Shown here: piece after piece, positions 1 to 9,901 of the stretch
How positions within the stretch are numbered: position 1 is the first letter of the stretch
Layout of the letters: each line of letters begins with the position of its first letter
NCBI RefSeq assembly: GCF_001442755.1
Contig: NZ_CP006367.1
Span: 2,604,001-2,668,000, forward strand
Direction: 5' to 3'
From: Aureimonas sp. AU20
Lineage (GTDB): Bacteria; Pseudomonadota; Alphaproteobacteria; Rhizobiales; Rhizobiaceae
Length of the DNA stretch: 64,000 bases
Made by a program: the position numbers and the translations under genes
Notes under the pieces: model-generated
What the model was told of the DNA's origin: nothing
The model's input: only the letters and a program-made list of their open reading frames with translations
Database searches by the model: none

Positions 1-1903
1 TGCCCGTCACCGTCATCTTGCCCTTGCCGGGCATCATGACGCCTTCGATCGTCAACAGTTCGCCGCCGACCTCGGTCCACGCCAAGCCCGTCACCACGCC
101 GACCTGATCCGACAACTCGGCCTCGCCATAGCGGTAGCGCTGCACGCCGAGATAATCCGCCAGATTGGCGGCCGTGACGGCCACCGACTTAACGTCGCCT
201 CGCACGATCTGCGTGACCGCCTTACGTGCAAGCTTCGACAGCTCGCGCTCGTAGGAGCGCACGCCGGCCTCGCGGGTGTAGCGCCGAGCGATCTCGCGCA
301 GCGCGTCTTCCGCCACGGAAAACTCGCTGGCCTGCAAGGCGTGGTCGCGGATGGCCTTCGGCAGAAGATGCCGCTTGGCGATCTCGACCTTCTCATCCTC
401 GGTGTAGCCGGCGATCCGAATGATCTCCATGCGGTCCATCAGCGGGCCGGGGATGTTCAGCGTGTTCGCGGTGGTGACGAACATCGTGGACGAGAGATCG
501 TATTCGACCTCCAGATAGTGGTCCATGAAGGTCGCGTTCTGCTCGGGATCGAGCACCTCCAGCATGGCCGAGGACGGATCGCCTCGGAAGTCCTGGCCCA
601 TCTTGTCGATCTCATCGAGAAGGAAGAGCGGGTTATTGCGCTTCGCCTTCTTGAGGGACTGGATCACTTTGCCCGGCATGGAGCCGATATAGGTGCGCCG
701 GTGACCGCGAATCTCGGCCTCGTCCCGCACGCCGCCGAGGGCCATGCGGACATATTCACGGCCTGTCGCCCGGGCGATGGACTTGGCGAGGGAGGTTTTG
801 CCGACGCCGGGAGGGCCGACGAGGCAAAGGATCGGGCCCTTGATCTTGGGCTGACGTGCCTGCACCGCGAGATACTCGACGATGCGCTCCTTCACCTTGT
901 CGAGCCCGTAGTGCTCTTCGTCCAGAATCTGCTCAGCGCGCTTCAGATCGATCCTGATCTTGGACGACTTGCCCCAGGGCAGGCCCAGCAGCCAGTCGAG
1001 ATAGTTGCGAACCACCGTCGCCTCGGCGGACATGGGGCTCATCTGCCGCAGCTTCTTCAGCTCGGCGGAGGCCTTCTCCTTGCCTTCCTTGGAGAGCTTG
1101 GTCTTCTTGATGCGCTCCTCGATTTCGGCGAGTTCGTCACGGCCTTCCTCACCGTCGCCGAGTTCCTTCTGGATCGCCTTCATCTGCTCGTTCAGATAGT
1201 ACTCGCGCTGGGTCTTCTCCATCTGGCGCTTGACGCGCGAGCGGATGCGCTTCTCCACCTGTAGAACGGAAATCTCCGCTTCCATGAAGCCCAGGGCGCG
1301 TTCCAGACGCTCGCGGACGCTCACGATGCCGAGCATTTCCTGCTTCTCGGGAATCTTGATCGCAAGATGGGAGGCCACCGTGTCGGCCAGCTTGGAATAG
1401 TCGTCGATCTGCCCGGCGGTGCCGACCACCTCCGGCGAGATCTTCTTGTTCAGCTTGACGTAGTTCTCGAACTCCGAGATCACCGACCGGGCCAGAGCCT
1501 CGATTTCGACCTGATCATCCTCGACCTCGTCCACCACCTCGGCGTGAGCCTCGTGCCACTCGGTGCGGTCCGTGAAGCTTGTGATTGAAGCGCGCGAGAT
1601 GCCCTCCACCAGAACCTTCACGGTCCCGTCGGGCAGCTTCAGAAGCTGAAGGACGTTGGCGAGCGTGCCGAGATCGTAGATGGCGTCCGGCGCCGGATCC
1701 TCGTCGCCCGCATTCTTCTGGGTCGCAAGCAGGATCTGCTTGTCGGAGCCCATGACCTCTTCCAGCGCCTTGATCGACTTCTCGCGGCCGACGAACAGCG
1801 GCACGATCATATGCGGGAACACGACGATGTCGCGGAGCGGCAGAACCGGATAGGTCTGCCCCGAGAGATCGCCGAGACCGCGGTCGGATGTCGAATTGGA
1901 CAT
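1..1903 (-). CDS. lon: Lon ATP-dependent protease (C-terminus beyond window)
   Basis: Cytosolic AAA+ serine protease that degrades misfolded and regulatory proteins. The reading frame runs off the left edge after about 634 codons, against about 800 for the family. The N-terminal substrate-binding domain starts MSNSTSDRG followed by [15 protein letters not shown]. The Walker A motif [13 protein letters not shown] lies near residue 365. The last visible residues, [20 protein letters not shown], are the beginning of the protease domain, so the catalytic Ser-Lys dyad lies outside the window. The ATG at 1903 follows an AAAGGA ribosome site at good spacing. The gene sits downstream of clpX on the same strand but is separated from it by a terminator and has its own possible heat-shock promoter. 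The identification is secure. Confidence 0.97.
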   Translation of the reverse strand, partial: MSNSTSDRGLGDLSGQTYPVLPLRDIVVFPHMIVPLFVGREKSIKALEEVMGSDKQILLATQKNAGDEDPAPDAIYDLGTLANVLQLLKLPDGTVKVLVEGISRASITSFTDRTEWHEAHAEVVDEVEDDQVEIEALARSVISEFENYVKLNKKISPEVVGTAGQIDDYSKLADTVASHLAIKIPEKQEMLGIVSVRERLERALGFMEAEISVLQVEKRIRSRVKRQMEKTQREYYLNEQMKAIQKELGDGEEGRDELAEIEERIKKTKLSKEGKEKASAELKKLRQMSPMSAEATVVRNYLDWLLGLPWGKSSKIRIDLKRAEQILDEEHYGLDKVKERIVEYLAVQARQPKIKGPILCLVGPPGVGKTSLAKSIARATGREYVRMALGGVRDEAEIRGHRRTYIGSMPGKVIQSLKKAKRNNPLFLLDEIDKMGQDFRGDPSSAMLEVLDPEQNATFMDHYLEVEYDLSSTMFVTTANTLNIPGPLMDRMEIIRIAGYTEDEKVEIAKRHLLPKAIRDHALQASEFSVAEDALREIARRYTREAGVRSYERELSKLARKAVTQIVRGDVKSVAVTAANLADYLGVQRYRYGEAELSDQVGVVTGLAWTEVGGELLTIEGVMMPGKGKMTVTG

Positions 1904-1989
1904 GAAATTCCTTTCTGCGGCGAAGCCGCTAGTGGCCCATCCACGCCGGCCCAATCAGGCACCGAGGCGAAGGCCGTCATCGAATCGCA

Positions 1990-2018
1990 ATGTGGCGACT
2001 TGGTCCCGTCCATTCAAG
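1990..2018 (-). promoter_or_regulatory. Possible heat-shock (RpoH-type) promoter of lon
   Basis: On the minus strand CTTGAA (2018-2013) is followed after 17 bases by CCACAT (1995-1990), resembling the alphaproteobacterial RpoH pattern of CTTG and a C-rich -10. Transcription would begin about 80 bases before the lon ATG. Seen by eye only. Confidence 0.35.
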
Positions 2019-2079
2019 CCGATGGCGCGTCGCCAAGGCGTGAACGAAGCGGTTTCAAAACGCGCACGAACCCCTGAAA

Positions 2080-2119
2080 AACCAATGGCCCGTTCCAGCA
2101 CTCTGCCGGAACGGGCCAT
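2080..2119 (-). terminator. Rho-independent terminator after clpX
   Basis: Inverted repeat ATGGCCCGTTCC (2085-2096) and GGAACGGGCCAT (2108-2119) with an 11-base loop. On the minus strand it is followed closely by a run of five T. It lies 30 bases past the clpX stop and insulates clpX from lon. Confidence 0.85.
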
Positions 2120-2149
2120 CTCGTTTAAAGCTTCGGGCCGTTGGACCGA

Positions 2150-3418
2150 TCAGGCACTAGCCGTTTCCTTCTCGTCCTTGCGGTCCGAGTAGATGTAGAG
2201 GGGCCGCGCGTTGCCGTCGATCACCTCTTCCGAGATCACCACCTCGCGAACGCCTTCCAGCGTTGGCAGGTCGAACATCGTGTCCAGCAGCATGGATTCC
2301 ATGATCGAGCGCAGGCCGCGAGCCCCGGTCTTGCGCTCGATCGCCTTGCGGGCGATCGCCTTCAGCGCATCCTCATGGAACGTCAGCTCGACATTCTCCA
2401 TCTCGAACAAGCGCTGATACTGCTTGACCAGGGCGTTCTTCGGCTCGACCAGAATCTGCACCAACGCGGGCTCGTCCAGATCTTCCAGCGTCGCCAGAAC
2501 CGGCAGACGACCGACGAATTCCGGGATCAGGCCGAACTTGAGGAGATCCTCGGGCTCGACGCGGCGGAACAGCTCGCCCGTGCGGCGATCTTCCGGCGAC
2601 TCGACCGTGGCGGCGAAGCCGATCGAGGTCTTGCGGCCGCGATCAGAAATGATCTTGTCGAGGCCTGCGAAAGCGCCGCCGCAGATGAAGAGGATGTTCG
2701 CCGTATCGACCTGCAGGAACTCCTGCTGGGGATGCTTGCGGCCACCCTGCGGCGGAACGGACGCGACCGTCCCTTCCATGATCTTCAAGAGAGCCTGCTG
2801 GACGCCCTCGCCCGACACGTCGCGGGTGATCGAGGGATTGTCCGACTTGCGGCTGATCTTGTCGATCTCGTCGATGTAGACGATGCCGCGCTGCGCGCGC
2901 TCGACATTGTAGTCGGCCGACTGGAGCAGCTTCAGGATGATGTTTTCGACATCTTCGCCGACATAACCGGCTTCCGTCAGCGTGGTTGCGTCCGCCATGG
3001 TGAAAGGCACATCGAGAATGCGTGCCAGCGTCTGGGCGAGCAGCGTCTTGCCGCAGCCGGTCGGGCCCATCAGCAGGATGTTGGACTTCGCCAGTTCGAC
3101 GTCGTTGTTCTTCTGCGCGTGCGCCAAGCGCTTGTAGTGGTTGTGCACCGCGACCGAGAGAACCTTCTTGGCGAAGGACTGGCCGATCACGTAATCATCG
3201 AGAACCGCGATGATCTCCTGCGGGGTGGGCACGCCCTCGCGCGACTTCACCATGGAGGATTTGTTTTCCTCCCGGATGATGTCCATACACAGCTCGACGC
3301 ACTCGTCGCAGATGAAGACCGTGGGCCCGGCGATCAGCTTGCGGACTTCGTGCTGGCTCTTTCCGCAGAAAGAGCAATAGAGCGTGTTCTTGGAATCGCC
3401 GCCGCTCACTTTGCTCAT
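2150..3418 (-). CDS. clpX: ClpX ATPase subunit of the ClpXP protease
   Basis: AAA+ unfoldase that recognises tagged or regulatory substrates and feeds them to ClpP; in alphaproteobacteria ClpXP also drives cell-cycle proteolysis such as CtrA turnover. The protein has 422 residues, the normal family length. A C4 zinc-binding domain is visible at residues 15-44 (CSFC then CDECVELC), followed by Walker A GPTGCGKT near residue 120, Walker [11 protein letters not shown], and the pore-loop sequence GYVGEDVE. The ATG follows a GGAAGG ribosome site. The gene lies between clpP (245 bases upstream) and lon, an order conserved across the class. A terminator follows it, so it is probably transcribed from its own promoter in the 3419-3663 spacer. 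Confidence 0.98.
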   Translation of the reverse strand: MSKVSGGDSKNTLYCSFCGKSQHEVRKLIAGPTVFICDECVELCMDIIREENKSSMVKSREGVPTPQEIIAVLDDYVIGQSFAKKVLSVAVHNHYKRLAHAQKNNDVELAKSNILLMGPTGCGKTLLAQTLARILDVPFTMADATTLTEAGYVGEDVENIILKLLQSADYNVERAQRGIVYIDEIDKISRKSDNPSITRDVSGEGVQQALLKIMEGTVASVPPQGGRKHPQQEFLQVDTANILFICGGAFAGLDKIISDRGRKTSIGFAATVESPEDRRTGELFRRVEPEDLLKFGLIPEFVGRLPVLATLEDLDEPALVQILVEPKNALVKQYQRLFEMENVELTFHEDALKAIARKAIERKTGARGLRSIMESMLLDTMFDLPTLEGVREVVISEEVIDGNARPLYIYSDRKDEKETASA

Positions 3419-3663
3419 CGTTCTTCCTTCCGTTCCGCACCTCGGACTTTGAGGTCCGGAGATGGGTCGTCAGACCCTTTTTTCGTCATCCTATGCTGCA
3501 ACGCTCATAAAGCAATCGTTCAATCCGACCGGCAGAAGGCTTCGTCGCAGATCCGTCATCACACGGTAGCCGGATCATCCTTGATCGACGCTTAACGACA
3601 ACGCCGGCTTCCACCTTTCCTAGGTAGAAACCGGCGATGGCAACATCAAGATCGCAGCAGGGA

Positions 3664-4296
3664 TCAGTTGGTGGTGCTGACTTCCAACGCGTCGCGCGAG
3701 GAATAGACCTTGTCGATCAGGCCGAACTCGCGCGCCTCATCGGCGGTCATGAAATGGTCGCGGTCGAGCGTGCGCTCGATCGTCTCGTAATCCTGGCCGG
3801 TGTGCTGGACATAGACCTCGTTCAGGCGACGCTTCAGCTTGATGATGTCCTGCGCGTGGCGCTCGATGTCGGAGGCTTGGCCCGAGAAGCCGCCCGAGGG
3901 CTGGTGCACCATGATGCGGGCATTGGGCGTGGCGAAGCGCATGTCCTTGTGACCGGCGCAAAGAAGCAGCGAGCCCATGGACGCCGCCTGCCCGATGCAG
4001 AGCGTCGAGACCGCCGGCTTGATGAACTGCATCGTGTCGTAGATCGCCATGCCCGACGTCACCACGCCGCCCGGCGAGTTGATGTAGAGCGAGATTTCCT
4101 TCTTCGGGTTCTCGGCCTCGAGGAAGAGAAGCTGCGCGCAGACAAGCGTGGCCATCGAATCCTCGATCGGCCCGGTGATGAAGATCACCCGCTCCTTCAG
4201 GAGGCGCGAGAAGATGTCGTAGGCGCGTTCGCCGCGGTTGGTCTGCTCCACCACCATGGGCACGAGGTTCATCGCGGTTTCGAGAGGATGCTTCAT
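3664..4296 (-). CDS. clpP: ClpP proteolytic subunit
   Basis: Serine peptidase that forms the tetradecameric chamber of ClpXP and ClpAP. The protein has 210 residues. The catalytic triad is visible: Ser106 in [11 protein letters not shown], His131 in MVHQPSGG, and Asp180 in TLDRDHFM. The N-terminus [19 protein letters not shown] is typical of rhizobial ClpP1. It lies upstream of clpX and downstream of tig on the same strand, but the tig terminator and a promoter-like sequence just before clpP suggest independent transcription. Whether a second clpP paralogue exists elsewhere cannot be judged from this window. Confidence 0.98.
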   Translation of the reverse strand: MKHPLETAMNLVPMVVEQTNRGERAYDIFSRLLKERVIFITGPIEDSMATLVCAQLLFLEAENPKKEISLYINSPGGVVTSGMAIYDTMQFIKPAVSTLCIGQAASMGSLLLCAGHKDMRFATPNARIMVHQPSGGFSGQASDIERHAQDIIKLKRRLNEVYVQHTGQDYETIERTLDRDHFMTADEAREFGLIDKVYSSRDALEVSTTN

Positions 4297-4374
4297 GTGA
4301 GGGAACGTCCGTTGATGGAGGGATCTTTGGAACCGCCGCGATGCGTCGAATCGGGCTCGCGTCCGTCTGACCCT

Positions 4375-4403
4375 AGATAGGGCTTAGCCGGGCGCCTGTG
4401 CAA
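4375..4403 (-). promoter_or_regulatory. Likely housekeeping promoter of clpP
   Basis: Minus-strand TTGCAC (4403-4398), a 17-base spacer and CTATCT (4380-4375) match the rhizobial sigma-70 pattern CTTGAC-N17-CTATAT well. The predicted start is about 70 bases before the clpP ATG and just downstream of the tig terminator. Confidence 0.45.
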
Positions 4404-4435
4404 CCATGGCCATGGGAGGGGTTACCGCTCCCTGA

Positions 4436-4468
4436 AAACGAAAAAGGGCCGGCAAACATGCCGGCCCT
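4436..4468 (-). terminator. Rho-independent terminator after tig
   Basis: Perfect arms AGGGCCGGCA (4445-4454) and TGCCGGCCCT (4459-4468) with a 4-base loop. On the minus strand it continues into TTTTTCGTTTTC. It lies 25 bases past the tig stop. Confidence 0.92.
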
Positions 4469-4493
4469 CCGAAATCGAGGATGAACCCGGGGA

Positions 4494-5849
4494 TCAGGCG
4501 GCAGCCGCCTCGTCCTCTTCCTCCTTCATCAGCTCTTCCTTGGAGACGGTCTTGTCGGTGACATCGACCGTGGCCAGGAGATGGTCGACGACCTTTTCCT
4601 CGAAGATCGGTGCGCGCAGGCTCTGGACGGCTTCCGGCGTGTTGCGGAAGTAGTCGTAGACCTGCTGCTCCTGGCCCGGATACTGCCGGACCTGGTCGAT
4701 CACGGCGCGCTGCAGTTCCTCGTCGGACACCGTCACGCCGGCCTTCTCGCCGATCTCGGACAGGACGAGGCCCAGACGGACGCGGCGCTCGGCGAGCTTC
4801 TTGTACTCGTCGCGCGCCTTCTCCTCCGTGGTGTCCTCTTCCTCGAAGGTCTTGCCGCTCTGCTCGAGCTCGCGGGTCACCTGCGCCCAGATGTTGTTGA
4901 ACTCGGCTTCGACGAGCTTCGACGGCAGCTCGAACGCATAGTCCGCGTCCAGCGCATCGAGAAGCTGACGCTTCACCTTCTGACGCGTCGCCTGGCCGTA
5001 CTGGCTCTCGATCTGGCCGCGCACGATCTCGCGAAGACGGTCGATCGACTCCAGGCCGAGCTTCTTGGCGAGCTCGTCGTTCAGTTCCATCTCGTCCGGC
5101 TTGGCGACGGACTTGATCTTCACCTCGAACACGGCCTGCTTGCCGGCGAGATGGGCCGCACCGTAATCCTCCGGGAAGGAGAGCTCGACATTCTTCTCAT
5201 CGCCAGCGGACAGGCCGACCAACTGATCCTCGAAGCCGGGGATGAACTGGCCCGAGCCGAGCACGAGGTTCGAGTCGGTGGCCGTGCCGCCCTGGAAGGC
5301 TTCGCCGTCGATCTTGCCAAGGAAGTCCATGGTGACGCGGTCGCCGGTCTCGGCAGCGCCTTCCTTGGGCTGGAAGGTGCGCGCGCTCTCGGCGATGCGC
5401 TTCACCTGCTCCTCGACTTCGTCCTCGGCGATCTCGACCACCGGACGCTCGATCTTGATCGCGTCGGTGCTCTTGAGTTCGAAGGCGGGCAGCGTCTCGT
5501 AGGAGACGGTGAAGCGGAAGTCGCTCTGGCCGTTCAGAACCTTCTCCGCCTCACCCTCGTTCTCCGTCATCTGGATTTCGGGACGCATGGCCGAGCGCTC
5601 GTTGCGCTCCGCGATCACGGTGCGCGGCGTCTCGTTGATGATCTGGTTCACGATTTCGGCCATGATCGACCGGCCATACGTCTTGCGCATATGGGCCATC
5701 GGGATCTTGCCGGGGCGGAAGCCCTTGATCTTAACCTGATCCTTGATCTCGAAGAGGCGGGTCTGCAGCCGTGCCTCAAGGTCCGACGCCGGCACGACGA
5801 TCTCGATCTCGCGCGACAGGCCTTCGGCCTTGGTTTCCTTAACCTGCAT
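4494..5849 (-). CDS. tig: Trigger factor, ribosome-bound chaperone
   Basis: Folds nascent chains at the ribosome exit tunnel and has peptidyl-prolyl isomerase activity. The chosen start gives 451 residues beginning [20 protein letters not shown], the normal N-terminus. Two adjacent ATGs occur at 5852 and 5849; the second sits about six bases from an AAAGGG ribosome site and is preferred. The longer open frame to 5903 adds 18 unconserved residues. The ribosome-binding signature [17 protein letters not shown] lies near residue 43, the FKBP-like domain follows (residues about 150-245), and the helical C-terminal domain ends in an acidic tail EEEDEAAAA. It heads the tig-clpP-clpX-lon block. Confidence 0.97.
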   Translation of the reverse strand: MQVKETKAEGLSREIEIVVPASDLEARLQTRLFEIKDQVKIKGFRPGKIPMAHMRKTYGRSIMAEIVNQIINETPRTVIAERNERSAMRPEIQMTENEGEAEKVLNGQSDFRFTVSYETLPAFELKSTDAIKIERPVVEIAEDEVEEQVKRIAESARTFQPKEGAAETGDRVTMDFLGKIDGEAFQGGTATDSNLVLGSGQFIPGFEDQLVGLSAGDEKNVELSFPEDYGAAHLAGKQAVFEVKIKSVAKPDEMELNDELAKKLGLESIDRLREIVRGQIESQYGQATRQKVKRQLLDALDADYAFELPSKLVEAEFNNIWAQVTRELEQSGKTFEEEDTTEEKARDEYKKLAERRVRLGLVLSEIGEKAGVTVSDEELQRAVIDQVRQYPGQEQQVYDYFRNTPEAVQSLRAPIFEEKVVDHLLATVDVTDKTVSKEELMKEEEDEAAAA

Positions 5850-5925
5850 CATCAACCCTTTATGGTCTGCAACGGCGGTCCAAAGTCCGTCGTCGCGCGT
5901 CAATCTCGTTTGTCTGGATCAGACG

Positions 5926-6009
5926 TGGTGCGGGTGGAGGGACTCGAACCCCCACGCTTTTGGCGCCAGAACCTAAATCTGGTGCGTCTACCAATTTCGC
6001 CACACCCGC
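5926..6009 (-). tRNA. tRNA-Leu, anticodon UAG
   Basis: Cloverleaf on the minus strand with acceptor stem GCGGGTG paired to CACCCGC, anticodon stem CCAGA/TCTGG around the loop TTTAGGT (anticodon TAG), a long variable arm typical of leucine tRNA, a T-loop containing GGTTCGAGTCC, and an encoded ACCA end. It lies 76 bases upstream of tig on the same strand. Confidence 0.96.
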
Positions 6010-6316
6010 CCGTCGCCGCGAACCCCACGGCTCTACGACGCGCGCCTCTATATCATCGGCTTCGGCTGCGTCAAAGTTTTTAAACATGTTTGCGACAGCT
6101 GGGTTCGGTACGGACTCTTCCGTCGCGCGCCGGCCAGCAGAAAGCGATCGAATATCTCTCTAAATCGTTTCGTGTTGCGTTGCACCAATCGCAGGCCTGC
6201 CATGCGGCCAACCTTCTACCCGACGTCAGCGGTGCCCATTATGTTCGGTCCAACGAAGCGGGACGACACCAGATCGACCGCCTAAATCGATTTAATGATC
6301 CTTTGAGGGTGTCCCG
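6010..6316. other. Gene-free stretch between tRNA-Leu and the DUF1127 gene
   Basis: No credible coding frame. It must hold the promoters for tRNA-Leu (minus) and for the small plus-strand gene. The only notable sequence is a 12-base palindrome TAAATCGATTTA at 6283-6294, 22 bases before the DUF1127 start, which could be an operator. Confidence 0.5.
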
Positions 6317-6460
6317 ATGAACATCATGCGCTCCTACTCGTCTTGGCGTCGCTACCGCGAGACCTGCAATGAGTTGAACCGTCTTTCGCACCGCGAACTG
6401 AACGATCTCGGCATCGCGCGCACCGACATCCCTTCGATCGCGCGGCAGGCCGTTCGCTAA
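6317..6460 (+). CDS. DUF1127 family small protein (47 residues)
   Basis: A short gene encoding 47 residues, starting MNIMRSYSSWRRYRETCNEL and ending SIARQAVR. The core RLSHRELNDLGIARTDIPSIA is the DUF1127 (YjiS-like) signature: an arginine-rich N-terminus and a helix ending in L-x-D-I/L-G-I. Members of this family in alphaproteobacteria have been linked to phosphate and carbon metabolism and to RNA binding, but the role of this copy is unknown. The ATG follows GAGGG at normal spacing. It is monocistronic, with two hairpin terminators directly downstream, which suggests a strongly transcribed small mRNA. Confidence 0.85.
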   Translation: MNIMRSYSSWRRYRETCNELNRLSHRELNDLGIARTDIPSIARQAVR

Positions 6461-6517
6461 ATTCCCTATCTCGCTGGAGTCCCTTCTCCTCCTCCCAGGG
6501 CTCCCCAGCGACCGGCA

Positions 6518-6553
6518 AGCCTGCAGACTCCTCCTCCCACTGCAGGCTTTCTT
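6518..6553 (+). terminator. First of two tandem hairpins after the DUF1127 gene
   Basis: AGCCTGCAG (6518-6526) pairs with CTGCAGGCT (6540-6548), then TTCTTC. It ends three bases before a second, stronger hairpin. Confidence 0.65.
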
Positions 6554-6555
6554 CA

Positions 6556-6595
6556 GACACCCGCCGGTCCTCCCCCGGCGGGTGTCGTCGTTTCG
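6556..6595 (+). terminator. Second tandem terminator hairpin
   Basis: GACACCCGCCGG (6556-6567) and CCGGCGGGTGTC (6575-6586) form a perfect 12-base stem with a 7-base loop, followed by GTCGTTTCG, a modest T tract. It separates the DUF1127 gene from trmFO. Confidence 0.75.
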
Positions 6596-6679
6596 CGACC
6601 GGCGATACTGCAGGCAGTCCGTTCAAAGCGGGTCCCGAACCCCGTTTCGATTTGCGCGCGGATGCGGTAAATCGACGTT

Positions 6680-8113
6680 ATGACCCAGAAAAACCCCATC
6701 CATATCATCGGCGGCGGCCTCGCCGGCTCCGAGGCGGCTTGGCAGATCGTGCAAGCTGGCCAGCCGGTCGTGATGCACGAAATGCGCGGCGTGCGTGGCA
6801 CCGACGCCCACAAGACCGACGCCCTAGCCGAACTGGTGTGCTCGAACTCCTTTCGGTCGGACGACGCGACGACGAACGCCGTGGGCGTTCTCCATGCCGA
6901 GATGCGTTTGGCGGGCTCGCTCATCATGCGCTGCGCCGACCAGCATCAGGTGCCCGCCGGCGGGGCGCTGGCCGTGGACCGCGACGGGTTCGCGGAGGCT
7001 GTCACCCGAAAACTTGCTACCCATTCACTGGTGGAAATCCGCCGCGAGACGATCGACGGGTTGCCGCCGGAAGAATGGGGGCCGACCATCGTCGCAACCG
7101 GTCCGCTGACCGCCCCCGCCTTGGCCGAAGCAATCCGCCAGGAGACCGGCGCGGACGCCCTCGCCTTTTTCGACGCGATCGCGCCGATCGTTCATTTCGA
7201 CACGATCGACATGGACAAGGCTTGGTTCCAGTCGCGCTACGACAAGGTCGGGCCGGGCGGCACGGGCAAGGACTATGTGAACTGCCCGCTCGACCGCGAG
7301 CAATATGAGCGCTTCGTCGGCGAACTAATTGCCGGCGCCAAGACCGAATTCAAGGAATGGGAAGGTACGCCCTATTTCGATGGCTGCCTGCCGATCGAAG
7401 TCATGGCGGAGCGCGGCATCGAGACGCTGCGGCACGGGCCGATGAAACCGATGGGCCTCACCAACGCGCACCAGCCCGAGATCAAGGCTTATGCCGTGGT
7501 CCAGCTGCGTCAGGACAACGCGCTCGGCACGCTCTACAATATGGTCGGCTTCCAGACGAAACTGAAATATGCCGATCAGGTCCGCATCTTCCGGACCATC
7601 CCGGGGTTGGAGAACGCCGAATTCGCTCGGCTGGGCGGCCTGCATCGCAACACCTACCTGAACTCGCCGACGCTTCTGGACGGCGCGTTGCGCCTGAAAA
7701 GCCTGCCGCGTCTGCGCTTCGCCGGCCAGATCACGGGCTGCGAGGGTTATGTCGAATCCGCCTCGATCGGCCTGCTCGCAGGTCGGTTCGCGGCCGCCGA
7801 GGCACGGGGCGAGGTGCTGGCACCGCCGCCTCCGACCACGGCTATGGGCGCGCTGCTCGGCCATATCACGGGCGGCCACCTCGTCACTGACGAAGAGCCG
7901 GGCAAACGGTCCTTCCAACCGATGAACGTAAATTTCGGCCTGTTCCCGCCGGTCACCGTGCCGCGAGAGGAAGGCAAGCGACTGCGCGGCAAGGAAAAGA
8001 CCATTGCCAAGAAGATGGCTCTGTCCGCACGAGCGCTGGCGGACTTTGCGCAATGGCTCGACCTGCCCGCGCCGATGCCGACGCAGGCTCCTTTATCGGA
8101 AGCGGCGGAGTAA
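6680..8113 (+). CDS. trmFO: TrmFO, folate/FAD-dependent tRNA m5U54 methyltransferase
   Basis: Makes ribothymidine at position 54 of tRNA using methylenetetrahydrofolate and reduced FAD. The protein has 477 residues. The FAD-binding GxGxxG motif is at residues 9-16 ([10 protein letters not shown]). Family blocks follow: [12 protein letters not shown] near residue 50, [19 protein letters not shown] near 190, and [18 protein letters not shown] near 350, which contains a conserved cysteine. GidA-type proteins share the fold, but the length and these blocks fit TrmFO. The ribosome site is weak. Its TAA stop directly abuts the stop of the convergent DUF4153 gene, with no terminator between them. 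Confidence 0.96.
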   Translation: MTQKNPIHIIGGGLAGSEAAWQIVQAGQPVVMHEMRGVRGTDAHKTDALAELVCSNSFRSDDATTNAVGVLHAEMRLAGSLIMRCADQHQVPAGGALAVDRDGFAEAVTRKLATHSLVEIRRETIDGLPPEEWGPTIVATGPLTAPALAEAIRQETGADALAFFDAIAPIVHFDTIDMDKAWFQSRYDKVGPGGTGKDYVNCPLDREQYERFVGELIAGAKTEFKEWEGTPYFDGCLPIEVMAERGIETLRHGPMKPMGLTNAHQPEIKAYAVVQLRQDNALGTLYNMVGFQTKLKYADQVRIFRTIPGLENAEFARLGGLHRNTYLNSPTLLDGALRLKSLPRLRFAGQITGCEGYVESASIGLLAGRFAAAEARGEVLAPPPPTTAMGALLGHITGGHLVTDEEPGKRSFQPMNVNFGLFPPVTVPREEGKRLRGKEKTIAKKMALSARALADFAQWLDLPAPMPTQAPLSEAAE

Positions 8114-9886
8114 CTACTCAGCTTTCCATTCGGCTCGGCGCACTAGGATCGTGGCGCCGAGCCCGTTGAAGACGCGGGCGCGCGTATCGATTCCCGCCTG
8201 ATCGACGTCCAGGCGAATCCGCCGCCCATCGTCGGATGTGAGGTCGGCGCGCTGTGGCGGCCCGTCGATGGCTGGCGCGAGACGCAGAAGCTCAGCGAGC
8301 ACCGGCTCGAGCCCTACACGATCGACGACACTGCCGTGTCTGATCGACAGCCCCTGCCCGTCTTCCGTCAGTGCCACCATCCATGCATCGGAATTGTCAG
8401 TCGCTTGTCCCGCTTCGAAGGAGCTGTAGCGAATTCGCAAGGCGAGATCGAAGTCGGCGAGATCGAGTCCCTCGCCGTTCCGGCTCGCCGCGAAGAGCTG
8501 GAAGCCGTTGAAAGTCGGTACGGCGGAAGCTCGCGAGGTGGGCATATCGATACCCGCGACACGCATGACCTCGAAAGCGCGAATCGTCTCGTTCTGCCAG
8601 ATCGGATCTCCTGCCCCCTCCGGCGGCAGGACGCCTCGAACGTCACGCAACCGGCGGAGCAGGCCGAGATCGGCGATCCCGTCCCGCAAGCTCGCCATGT
8701 CCTCTTGCACGAGTGCGCGACCCTCCGCGCGATGGCCCGTTGCCTCGGACAGGCGGGCGAGTTGGCTACGCACGACGGTGCTCTCCACGCTCCACGGACC
8801 GAAGGTCGTAAGCAGCAGCAAGAGGGCCGGCACGCCGACCAGCCATCGAATGTCGCCCGCTGCCCGACGCCAGACAGCCAAGGCCAGCACGAGAGCCAAG
8901 GAGAGGCTCCACGCGGCGAGCCCGTAGGAGGCCAGCATCCAGCCGCCGGTCTCCACACGCTGCCAGATGATGGCGCCAAGCGCGACGGTCGGAAGGGCGA
9001 GCATCAGGCGCCAGAATCGCAAGAACAGGGTCGTCGGCTTCGGCGCCCCGATGCGGAACGGATCGATCGCGACGCGCAGAGCCATGACCAGCACCGAGAA
9101 GACCAACGGCGGCCAGACCTCAGCCGTCGTCAATCGGTGCCCGGCGGCCTCGCGGAGAAGATAGACATGCAGGATCGTCCCGGCGACCAGCACGAGAGGC
9201 ACGAGCACCCAGTCGAACAGCGGACGGACCACGCGCACCATTCGGTCGGTGGCGTCGAAGACCAGCGAGACGTCCAAGGACGATGGGATGCGCCCAAGGG
9301 CAAAAAGCGGACCGATCAGCGTCAGGCCCGTCACCAAGACATAGCGATCCCAGTTCCCCCCGATGTCGAGGCCGAACAGCGCCTCCAGCATCCAGAGAAT
9401 CACATATCCGGCCAGGAGAAACAGCGCGACCGCGACGAAGGCGACTGCCGCACCAACCACCGTCCAGAGCGTGAAGGCCCAGAAGCGCTCGGGCGAACCA
9501 CGCCCGACGAAGGGCAGAAGCACCGCGCCTGCCAAAGCGGCCCAGACCATAGCGGTGACGCGGATCGGCGGCGCCCCCGCAGCCCCGATGCTCCAGGCGA
9601 GCGGTCCGGCAATTGCCAGCGCCAGGATGACTCGGATCGGACTGGAGATACCCCGCGCTTCCGCCGCGATCGAAACCGCCAGCGAGACCGCGGCAGCGCT
9701 CAGCAACGCCGCGAGCAAAGGCGTCGAGTGGGAGAACGGCAGTCGATCCGCGAGTTCCAAATTGGCCAAGGCCGAAAAGGCCGCGATCATGGCGGCGGTC
9801 AGCGGAAAGCGCGCGACCCCGTTCGATGCGTCTCCGAGCCAGGATCGGCTTCGAAAGCCATGGGTCGGCAAGAGGTCCATCGGCAT
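8114..9886 (-). CDS. DUF4153 multi-pass membrane protein
   Basis: The protein has 590 residues. About the first 380 form roughly ten hydrophobic segments (for example PLLAALLSAAAVSLAVSIAA and VGAAVAFVAVALFLLAGYVI), followed by a soluble C-terminal region of about 200 residues. This layout and segments such as DRYVLVTGLTLIGPLFALG fit the DUF4153 family, whose function is unknown. It is the last gene of the yajC-secDF operon, 15 bases after the NDUFAF6-like gene. ATG codons at 9886 and 9880 are both possible; the first is at good distance from GGAAG. Because the neighbours handle membrane insertion and complex I assembly, an envelope role is plausible but not shown. Confidence 0.85.
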   Translation of the reverse strand: MPMDLLPTHGFRSRSWLGDASNGVARFPLTAAMIAAFSALANLELADRLPFSHSTPLLAALLSAAAVSLAVSIAAEARGISSPIRVILALAIAGPLAWSIGAAGAPPIRVTAMVWAALAGAVLLPFVGRGSPERFWAFTLWTVVGAAVAFVAVALFLLAGYVILWMLEALFGLDIGGNWDRYVLVTGLTLIGPLFALGRIPSSLDVSLVFDATDRMVRVVRPLFDWVLVPLVLVAGTILHVYLLREAAGHRLTTAEVWPPLVFSVLVMALRVAIDPFRIGAPKPTTLFLRFWRLMLALPTVALGAIIWQRVETGGWMLASYGLAAWSLSLALVLALAVWRRAAGDIRWLVGVPALLLLLTTFGPWSVESTVVRSQLARLSEATGHRAEGRALVQEDMASLRDGIADLGLLRRLRDVRGVLPPEGAGDPIWQNETIRAFEVMRVAGIDMPTSRASAVPTFNGFQLFAASRNGEGLDLADFDLALRIRYSSFEAGQATDNSDAWMVALTEDGQGLSIRHGSVVDRVGLEPVLAELLRLAPAIDGPPQRADLTSDDGRRIRLDVDQAGIDTRARVFNGLGATILVRRAEWKAE

Positions 9887-9901
9887 CGACTTCCGCTTAG
9901 A

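Noticed and set aside
3464..3483. GGGTC-gtca-GACCC followed by six T on the plus strand in the clpX leader
   Set aside because: It looks like a short terminator on the plus strand, but no plus-strand gene precedes it and the stem is only five bases.
2141..3595. Long plus-strand open frame across clpX (484 codons), with similar antisense frames over tig, tolC, secDF and valS
   Set aside because: High-GC antisense shadows of genes confirmed by motifs on the other strand; their composition is His/Arg/Asp-rich and non-native.
3602..3636. Inverted repeat CGCCGG/CCGGCG downstream of clpP
   Set aside because: Only six bases pair, the interior does not continue the stem, and no T tract follows on the minus strand, so it was not called a terminator.
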